Positions 56,900-64,000 of a DNA stretch of 64,000 nt are shown one piece after another. Source of the stretch: Pochonia chlamydosporia 170 (Eukaryota; Ascomycota; Sordariomycetes; Hypocreales; Clavicipitaceae); NCBI RefSeq assembly GCF_001653235.2, contig NC_035792.1:1116001-1180000 (forward strand), read 5' to 3'. The notes beneath the pieces were generated by a model. The model was not told the DNA's origin. It made no database searches and saw nothing but the letters and a program-made list of their open reading frames with translations. How positions within the stretch are numbered: the stretch's first letter is position 1; each line of letters starts with the position of its first letter. Position numbers and translations under genes: made by a program.

Positions 56900-57706
56900 G
56901 GTGAGATGCTGGAGAGACAGTGTTATTTGAGTATGGAAGGATCGAAAAGGTATATAAGAATCAAGATGTTTGATTGGATTTTGTCAGAGCTAGCGAAAGT
57001 GAATGGGTGCGAGTGTTTTATGTTACCTTAGGAAAAGCTGTACTACGCGAAAAAGTGGTATGGCAACGTGAGTTCAAGCTCACGCATGGCACTAAACTGC
57101 CGAAATGGAAGCCTGTTGCAGCATCAATGCAACTTCTGTTCATGCTAGGCGATGTATTAATAGTTTGCTCGAGAACAGTAGGCGTGTGCCATCTGTCCTC
57201 AACCAGCAATGCAGGAGCCGGTGGCTGCAGGTGCTCCGGAAGGTATGCAGCAAGGCAATGGCATGGTTGGGATGCCACTCGTGAACAAGATATGAACGCG
57301 TAACGCTTTTGAGGTTGTTCAGGACTTGCCCCTGGAAAGTGTTGAACTTGATGGGAAGACGCTGCGTTCCAGGCCGTACTACAAATCTACTGCGTCATAT
57401 AGCTTGCTCCAACATGAACCAAACAGTTCAAGTTGCAACTGGTCTATTTAAGCCCTTTTCGTAAATTCTACAGGGATAATCCTGCAAAATATTGGCTAAA
57501 TTTGCACTAAACAAAGTTTCCATACTGAACGAACTGACAGGCAAGGTTTCACCCTCACCTGGGAAGGGTGATTGTGCCAGTCGCAGTTCCAACTATTTAA
57601 AGCATCTTAATCCCCTTCCTGTTCTCTTTCCTGCTCCTTCTCACCAAACACTACTGGATCCCAGTCTCAACGTCTTAAAGTCTCAAGTCTAGCCAACACT
57701 CACAAA
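56900..57706. other. 800-base intergenic
   Basis: Open frames at 56974-57303 (plus) and 57018-57278 (minus) overlap and neither has a good start. A CTATTTAA at 57444 and AACTATTTAA at 57591 are promoter-like. Confidence 0.45.
57591..57600 (+). promoter_or_regulatory. TATA-like element AACTATTTAA
   Basis: 116 bases before the ATG at 57707; identical ten bases at 48852 and 56192. Confidence 0.5.
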
Positions 57707-58459
57707 ATGGCGGCAGTACCAGCAAATCCGTAAGTCTTGACTCCTCTTTCATCAGCTCCCATCTCCTGTCACGCCCGCCAGTCATGCTTATGCGGAAACA
57801 TTAGACCCATACAGGTTGTCATTACCAATTTAGAGTTCGATGAAAAATACAGTATTTCAATGGAAACCTTACACCAACACTGTCCAGGGTTATGCCAGTG
57901 GATGGCCCAATGTCGGTTTAACCCCACCACGCATAACATCCGTTTCCAGAATACTTCGGCATACGTTCTCGGGACCTTCGAGACATGGCTTCAGGACAAT
58001 ACGTATTCTCCGGTGACGCCCTGGTCTATAAGGAAGCCCAGTGAATTCGGCAAGACAGTGATGTTCGAGCTGGATGTATGGGGACTTGCACGGAGGTGTG
58101 GAGTGGGAAAGTTGCAGGAAAAGGTTGAAGATTCACTACGCGAGAAACTGAGAGAGCCTGTCTATGATTACACAAGCAAGGCACTGAAGCTTTTGTTAGA
58201 AGAAAAGTTCTGCTCACTTGAAAACAAGTGGAGGCGAGAATTGCTATGCCACTTGATTCTCGACATCTTAGGTGATGATGTTGTGAACCTGCCTCCTGGT
58301 TTGGGGGAACTTTACAAAAAGAATTCAAGGCTTTGGGAGGCGCACAGCAAAACTTGGCGTGAAAGGAATGCTACAAGGCCAACCCGTCACGTTTCTGACG
58401 AGCCAAAAGAGCGTGGCATGGACTTTTACACATCCCAAGTTCCCAAAAGGCGAAGTTAG
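57707..58459 (+). CDS. BTB/POZ-like protein, array member 1, 225 aa
   Basis: Exons 57707-57729 (23 bases) and 57805-58459; 75-base intron whose acceptor (ATTAG) was chosen because only it keeps the frame. The protein starts MAAVPANPPIQVVITNLEF. The BTB-like part reads VVITNLEFDEKYSISMETLH (strand and first helix) and YVLGTFETWLQDNTYSP, corresponding to the 'F..F..Y.Y.G.Y..P' of the later copies. LDVWGLARRCGVGKLQEKVE corresponds to the usual 'vLAdkY.i..L' linker helix. The C-terminus is helical then basic. It is the most diverged member of the array but the one without any interruption. BTB domains mediate dimerisation or bind Cullin-3; no other domain is attached. Function unknown. Confidence 0.66.
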
Positions 58460-59044
58460 CGGAGATTGCTTGGCTATGGCGAGTGAGAGGGGTGGCAGAA
58501 TGCCAATATCGAATCTTCAATGTTGGTAGGATTAATTGGATTGTTAGGCATGGCGGATTCTGACGACGTGGACAAATTTATTGAAGACATTTGCTTAGAG
58601 CCTTGGTTGATGCCGTCGGGATTCCGTGGCCTGGCACACAATTTAGTTGACTCTCTAGCTATTTCGAAATTGCATCAACATTTCTTTGTATTTGAGTTGC
58701 GTTTCTCCCCTCCCGTGACCAAAGATGAGGGCTTGTGTTGTCGGAAAGGCTACAGCACCTTGAGGAGCCCGAACATCGGCCACCCAACCGGAAAGTGTTC
58801 AAAGGCCGATACTATCTTCCTTGGCAAATTAACCATAAATATGACAGGCTGGTCGATATTGTAGTAAACGTGATTTCCGTCTGTGCTAGTGTCTAGTGTG
58901 ACTGTAAAGACAGCTTTGACAGCTGGCAACCACTTTGGCTTGCTCAGAACATCTCCCAACCCACAAAGTCTTCTTTCGAGATTCTGCCCAGTCTCCTTGA
59001 AAATACCAGCAACCAAAGGTTGCCTTACATTAAGTCACTTCGAA
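58460..59044. other. intergenic, possible relic
   Basis: A plus-strand frame from an ATG at 58520 or 58550 runs 100-115 codons to 58864 and an opposite frame covers 58750-59016. Neither resembles the BTB copies or anything known, so no gene is called. Confidence 0.4.
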
Positions 59045-59819
59045 ATGTCTTCCAAAAGAACCAAAATTGGAGACGATGGCGAAAATGAAGACGAAAACCC
59101 TTATGCCTCGCTCTTACCAGACATGGCAAGCAGCCTGCTCTGCTTAAGAAACACCACCGCCGAAAGGTACCAGCATCTGGTCTTCATCGTCTTCCAAGAA
59201 CGCTAACCATCCATAAAAACATAGCATCTTTTCGTCACGGCCCATCAAATTCGTTGTTGGCACCAAGAGAGCAGAATTCTGGATTCACTCCTCCCTCGTC
59301 ACTGGCCAGTCTCCCGTCTTGGATCGCCTCATGAACTGGAAGACAAACGACACAGTGTTCTTAGACACCGCTGACGAGACTGCCTTTCTGTGCTTCAGCC
59401 TCTACGCCCATACGGGGTTCTACGATCCACGAAAGATACTGAATGCTGCCCCTCCTCAGGGAAGTGTTGACGAATGGCGCCTTCGACTGGCCTGCCACGC
59501 CAAGACTTACAATTTTGCAGATTAATACGGTATCAAAGGCTTGAAGAGTTTGTCTTGCAGGTTACTGGAGATACTGTTGGCGTATGCGAAGCACGACAAG
59601 ACTGTTGCGGCGGGTATGCCTGCGGTTTTGAGGCTGTGTTGGCAGGTGAAAACGCCTAAGGCAATCAAGAAACTGCTCTTGAATCATGTTGTTGCTCAGA
59701 TTTCAACACTTTGGGGGGATAATGAGTTTCAGAAGATCCTCAGGGAGAGATCGGATTTTGCTTTGGATGTTCTGGCTCGGCTTGCTACGACTTGTAAAGA
59801 TGGACAGACGAAGGAGTAG
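59045..59819 (+). pseudogene. BTB/POZ-like gene, array member 2, with in-frame TAA
   Basis: Exons 59045-59166 and 59225 onward; 58-base intron. BTB part: IKFVVGTKRAEFWIHSSLVT, then MNWKTNDTVFLD and FLCFSLYAHTGFYDP. The frame then meets TAA at 59523-59525 (codon 141) in the context NFAD-stop-YGIKGLKSL. It continues in the same frame for 97 more codons to a TAG. That continuation is clearly family sequence: the 'AD-x-Y' linker, then NHVVAQISTLWGDNEFQKIL and DFALDVLARL, which align with the C-termini of members 3 and 4. So a single nonsense codon splits an otherwise complete gene of 238 codons plus stop. Alternatives are a truncated 140-residue BTB protein, stop readthrough, or a base-call error. 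No intron that removes the TAA keeps the frame. Confidence 0.72.
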
Positions 59820-60306
59820 CTGACGTTCAGGGATAGAGTAATGTATGTGTTTCTGTGCCTTTGAGGCCGTGAAGAGCTCTTCTGATTTGCATATTTAGAA
59901 TGTGCAATTTTTTTTTTTTTTTTGGCAATCATGTGGTGGCTCGTTTGGCGATGATTGCTTGCTACCATTGCCATACTCATGTCCATGGCTTCTTGCTCTT
60001 CTGACGATTTGACATGTTTGTAATTGTCTAAAGTGAATTGCTATCGAATCAGATCGTACTTGATTATCGATAGCGGGTCATCCAGTCAACAAAAGTCAAG
60101 ACTGTATGTGTCCTCTCAACTTGCAGCTGGCAGTGTCAACAGCTGTCGAACAATCCGAAGAGACCAGGGCTCGCTTAACATTCACAAATGACGTTTGTCT
60201 GATTTCTTTCTTCTTCCAAGCTACTTCCAACCTGTCTCTCTGGCAAAATCGTACAGCAAACAGATATCATCTGCTGACAGTGCCAACACCAGCGTTTAAA
60301 TTCGCG
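59820..60306. other. intergenic between array members 2 and 3
   Basis: Contains a run of 16 T (59908-59923). No gene. Confidence 0.45.
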
Positions 60307-61115
60307 ATGGTGTCGATGAAAGTCATCTCCTTCACCGAGTAGGTTTCATCCTTCTACACTAACGGCTCAAGCGTTCGTCCACAACAGCATCTCTTCCTCA
60401 TCTCTCATTTCTTTCGTCGTCGGAGAGTGTGGACGGCCGTGCACAATTCACAAGAATGCACTAGTCCAGCGTGCTCCTCATCTGCTGGAGCTTGCGGAAG
60501 CTCGAGAGGGTGGATTGCGTCTCGCCCGCTGGCGTATGAGCTCGGTTGCTCACAAGAAGGGATCCAATTTGAATCGGGGGAAGTACTTTGAAAAAGCATT
60601 CGAGAGCTTGTTCTAGTATATATATACCGGGTCATACGACAGTCCAGCACCAACACCATCTCCCGAGGGGTCGCCAGGACCCAGACTCCTTCCGAAGACG
60701 TCAACTTGAATGAAGTGTCCTCGGATGGGTCCTGGAAAGACCACAATACAGAGCTGGAAGAAATTTATAAGCTCAACAAGTTACGCAGTGCATTTATGCT
60801 GCGGGTGTTTCAATCGACTACTTCAGACCTTCAGCCTCCAAACCAAGTGCCTCACTATCCTGGAGCCGCCCTTGCGAAGTCTAAACTTTGTCAACAGTTG
60901 GTCGCTTTTACGATGCACGATGAAAGATTAGAAGACATTATACGCCTCATTCGCCATACCCACCACTGCAAAACCAAATAAAGTCATTAGTGATTCAGTT
61001 TGCCTCTGGTCATATAGAAAGACCCTGGCTCCAGAAGACATTGAGAGAATTAGCAAAGTCTACACAATTCGGAATGGATCTTTTGGGGATTTTAATCAAG
61101 AATGAGATTGCGTAA
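60307..61115 (+). pseudogene. BTB/POZ-like gene, array member 3, several lesions
   Basis: Exon 1 is 60307-60338 (32 bases) and the intron 49 bases, as in members 4 and 5. Exon 2 begins DISSSSLISFVVGECGRPC, then the BTB helix IHKNALVQRAPHLLELAEA, and reaches TAG at 60614-60616 (codon 87) inside FESLF-stop-YIYTGSYDSPAPTP. Other members have Gln at this position (VFFQYTYAGTY, GFFQYVYTGSY), so a CAG-to-TAG change is the simplest explanation. Downstream, family sequence continues in a second frame (LVAFTMHDERLEDIIRLIRH, ending at 60979-60981). It then runs in a third frame (KSLVIQFASGHIERPWLQKT to TAA at 61113-61115). One nonsense codon and two frame changes make this a pseudogene; an intron could explain the first frame change but not the TAG. 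Confidence 0.8.
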
Positions 61116-62023
61116 GTGAGTGCACTTGATTCTCTGTACACCTCCAGGGTGAAAGGGGTTATAGTATACTTTATGTACTTTATGCCGCTATGCATGGAAG
61201 TATTTTGACTACGAACACGTCGCAGCACCAGCGACACTGTTCGTCTTGGGCTGTCGTCCAGACAGAGCTCGAATATATGATGAGGAATTTCCTCCAACGT
61301 TGCCGTTTCTGAATACATCTTATCTACTCTATAGGACAGCACCGCAAGCTGACAGCCCAAACTACCTACGTAGTCCACTAATAGCGGTCACTAACAACGA
61401 AGCTAGAACTGTCACAAGTAAAGGTTTCAGAAGAGGTGTCAACGGACTTTGACTTGAACTATCTCTTTGCAGTACCGCAAAGTGCCATTCTGCTGGTTAA
61501 ATAAGCTAGTGGTTATTTTCTTTGTTAGACTGTGAGAAGTATGATAGGAGATTTCAATCAGAAACACAAAGAACCCCACGTCGGTAAGCCGGTAAACGGG
61601 GGAGAGGACAAGCTACATGTGTACAGCTGTCTTAATGAAGTGGCTCTAGGCCCATCTGGCTTTTGTTTTCACCTTTGATATAATACCCCTGCTAATTATT
61701 GCCGTAGTTAAGATGACTCTACCGGCCCATGTTATCGACGATACCTGTTTTCCTACTGCTGTCTCTGCAAGCCCAACATATTATGAGGCGGAGATCTGTC
61801 CAAAGTCTGAAGTCTGCGTGGCAAGTGAGCCCACCAGATTCATTTTTGGCAATCCCGACCAACAGCTGGCAGTATCCCCTGAACCTGTTTGAGTTACTCC
61901 TGCCGCGACATATTTCTATCATACCCTCACCTCTCCCTTCTATTCCGCAACAATTTAGCTCCTTTGAACTGTCTCACTCTCATTGCGAGTACTTGAGAAT
62001 CAGTCAGCGAAACCTAGCTCACC
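61116..62023. other. 900-base intergenic between array members 3 and 4
   Basis: No coding signal trusted. A GATATAATA near 61676 lies too far from the next ATG to be a sure TATA box. The leader before 62024 is CT/CA-rich. Confidence 0.45.
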
Positions 62024-62887
62024 ATGGCTGCTACAAATACCTTTTCGTTTGCAAAGTTAGCAACTCACCTCACATTATCGCCTGCTTGTACTAACTTTCG
62101 AAAAGTGTTTCTCCTTCACAGTCGTTGGTATTTATTGTCAATGAGCAAGCAGGCAGGTACACGATCCATCGCGACGCCTTGTTCCAACGCTTCCCTCTTC
62201 TCCAGGATACGCTAGACGCTGTCCCTGAAAGATGTGATGTCTACCCTTGGTGGAACTACGACCCCGAACCAAAGGGTTCTAGGGCAAATATAACCGAAAA
62301 AATGTTCCAAGTCTTCTTCCAGTACACGTATGCTGGTACCTATGACGCTCCTCAGCCTGTGCAGTCGGTAGCTCAGACTGTCGAAGTCGAGCATTCTCTC
62401 GGGTCTTCAGCACCATTTGCGGCTAAAGATTGCTCAGACGGCATAGAATGTGAGAATTTTAAAAAAAATCCGTCGGGAGTTTCTGCGTGAGAGCTTTATC
62501 TCCAAGTACGCTACATTTAACGAGGCTGTCCACGTTGTTCCTCATGGATGTCCGCCAAGTGACGATGGCACTGCCGACTTTGGCGAAGTCTTTAAGTGGC
62601 ACGTCGACATTAATGCATTTGCAAGTACATTCGATTCGGGTAACCTTCGCCAGGTAGCGAAATACAAGCTTGCTCTGACGCTCATGGCCGTCCGTCCGAG
62701 TACGGAGAGTGTCATGGACCTCGTCCAATACGTCTATCACAACGTTTTCTGCGCCGATTGCGAGTTGTTAGTATCTCACTATGTTGCTTGCCGCTTGGAT
62801 GAGTTTCTGAAGAACGAGGACTTTGTGGAGTCTCTTCGAGACAACTCAGAAGTCATGTTGGACGTTATTGAACTATTATACAACTAG
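62024..62887 (+). pseudogene. BTB/POZ-like gene, array member 4, frame broken at a run of eight A
   Basis: Exon 1 62024-62055 (32 bases), intron 62056-62105 with a TACTAAC branch point, exon 2 from 62106. The BTB part is clear: SLVFIVNEQAGRYTIHRDAL, FPLLQDTLDA, then MFQVFFQYTYAGTYDAPQPV. The frame runs into eight A at 62461-62468 and stops at TGA 62488-62490, giving 138 residues. From the same A run the +1-related frame continues as KIRREFLRESFISKYATFNE and the family C-terminus (WHVDINAFASTFDSGNLRQV, VMDLVQYVYHNV, CELLVSHYVACRLDEFL) to TAG at 62885-62887. With seven A the gene would be one frame of 271 codons. No intron with matching phase explains the shift well. It is either a real frameshift or a homopolymer length error. 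Confidence 0.7.
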
Positions 62888-63597
62888 CATCCAGTATGTA
62901 CTTGAACTAGTGGCCATAAGTTCCCCTACACGTCTGATGCCCCCGAAGGGTTTAAGTACATTAGTGGAGATGATGAAAAGTTCTATTAGGATACACATGG
63001 TTTGAAGTTTAAAAGGGTATTCATGGATATATAGTGCTCACGGAAATTTGCCGGTATTGCAGAGAATAGAGTAGTAGAATAGGCATCATCAAGCGTAAAG
63101 GCTATAAATCGCTGTTAATAACAGCAATAACCATCAAGAGTTTCTATTAATACCAAAAACCGAAGCTATAATGTTCCTGCACTATTCCATCAATTTATAA
63201 TCCTTCAATTTCCCTTTCTTTACCGGCGTATTGTCGTGAACTTGTTGGTGTTGGCCAGAGTTCCCTGTCACGTTTCTTAAATCGTACTAGCTAGCGTCTT
63301 TCTTGCATCAAGCAATTATTTTAGGAGCATAAATGATAACAAGAAGGAGTTAAACGTGATTGAATTAAGCCGATATGTCTAACTCTCTGAGTAGTTTAGT
63401 GTCTCGTTTGCCCGAAATGCCCGTGGAATTGTCAAGGCAGTGGCAGCAGCTGGCGGCCGGACCGGCAGTCATTCTTCATGGGTATTTAATTCCGGAAATC
63501 TGCTTCCTCGCAAGATTGAAACTCAACTCTCTTCACAAGCTTTCCGCAACCCTTTCCAAAACTCTCGGTTCGATACCCCAACTGTGCCTAAGTCACC
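62888..63597. other. 700-base intergenic between array members 4 and 5
   Basis: AT-rich; GGGTATTTAA near 63480 could be a TATA-like element for the last gene. No gene. Confidence 0.45.
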
Positions 63598-64000
63598 ATG
63601 GCATCCACAAGCGAGTTCCCTTTCGCCGGGTAGGTGCTGAGGATTCTCTTCTTGTCTGCCGCATTACTGACTTTTCATTAGAATATACGCCTCTGAAATG
63701 GTGAAATTCACTGTATCAAACGATCTTTTTAAGTGCAGCATCCATAAGAAAGCATTGATCGGCCGGATCCCAGACATGGAACACACATTACAACGTACGG
63801 GCCCGACCGAAAGTTCCCGGGAAAACAGGGGTTACAACCCTCAGGAGGGAGTATTTAACTGGGAACATGTCGAGGTTTCCTTTTTTGACGGGTTTTTTCA
63901 ATACGTTTATACTGGGTCATATATTGCTCCAGCTCCAGAACCCGTGAAGTCACAGCCTTTCCGGCGAGAGCCAAGTGTGCCTCCTCACGATACTCAGCAC
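63598..64000 (+). CDS. BTB/POZ-like gene, array member 5, cut by the right edge
   Basis: Exon 1 63598-63629 (32 bases: MASTSEFPFA plus two bases), 52-base intron, exon 2 from 63682. The N-terminal ten residues resemble those of member 4 (MAATNTFSFA). The BTB core is MVKFTVSNDLFKCSIHKKAL, then VEVSFFDGFFQYVYTGSYIA and a Pro-rich PAPEPV. The frame is open to the last base of the window (106 full codons of exon 2), so the linker and C-terminal helices are missing. No lesion in the visible part. It supplies the reference for the Gln that is a stop in member 3. Confidence 0.75.

Noticed and set aside
57730..57804. CAG acceptors inside intron 1 of the 57707 gene (after TTTCATCAG, CGCCAG and CATACAG)
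   Set aside because: Each gives the wrong phase after the 23-base exon; only the ATTAG acceptor keeps the reading frame.
1..64000. tRNA, rRNA, CRISPR arrays, telomeric repeats, intact transposons
   Set aside because: I looked for T-loop/B-box patterns (GGTTCRANNCC), tandem TTAGGG, spaced identical repeats, and transposase or reverse-transcriptase motifs, and found none I could support by eye.

Overview
The window looks like chromosomal DNA of a filamentous ascomycete (Pezizomycotina, Sordariomycetes; most likely Hypocreales by inference from how the proteins read). Genes on both strands carry short introns of about 43-93 bases with GTRNGT donors, CTAAC-type branch points and YAG acceptors. 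Leaders are CA/CT-rich, intergenic gaps are 0.3-2 kb, and fungus-specific genes are present (PalC, NmrA-like, GH76 mannanase, HET domain). All gene models come from hand-splicing; phase was checked so that every spliced total is a multiple of three.

Left part (1-4.1 kb): the 3' end of an unidentified gene, a small predicted zinc-binding protein behind a TATA box, and AT-rich DNA with a possible diverged repeat pair.

Housekeeping block (4.1-46.9 kb): NmrA-like Rossmann protein; DUF1640/Fmp32 mitochondrial coiled-coil protein; D-2-hydroxyacid dehydrogenase; S-adenosylhomocysteinase; eIF3h; UPF0643 protein; secreted GH76; mitochondrial carrier of SAM type; Ptc7-type PP2C; SDHB; secreted cysteine-repeat protein; PalC; ALG6; a single-pass membrane protein; ribosomal P2; SPT2; NUFIP1-like CCCH protein; RPC8; EMC3; SPC2; MMS19; ATP11. 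Several share mitochondrial, methyl-cycle, Fe-S or ER roles (SDHB and MMS19; SAHH and the carrier; ALG6, EMC3 and SPC2), but neighbouring fungal genes are normally transcribed separately and I infer no operon-like unit.

Accessory right part (46.9-64 kb): recognisable conserved genes stop. Instead there are long low-coding stretches, a HET-domain (heterokaryon incompatibility) gene, two distant paralogues of a small acidic protein with the same 16-base first exon and 52-base intron, a His/Arg/Ser-rich protein, and a tandem same-strand array of five BTB/POZ-like genes between 57.7 kb and the right edge. Three of the five are interrupted: an in-frame TAA, an in-frame TAG plus two frame changes, and a frameshift at a run of eight A. 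Three members share a first coding exon of exactly 32 bases ending in the same phase. This array, with a HET gene and a recurrent AACTATTTAA promoter element, is the most interesting part of the window.
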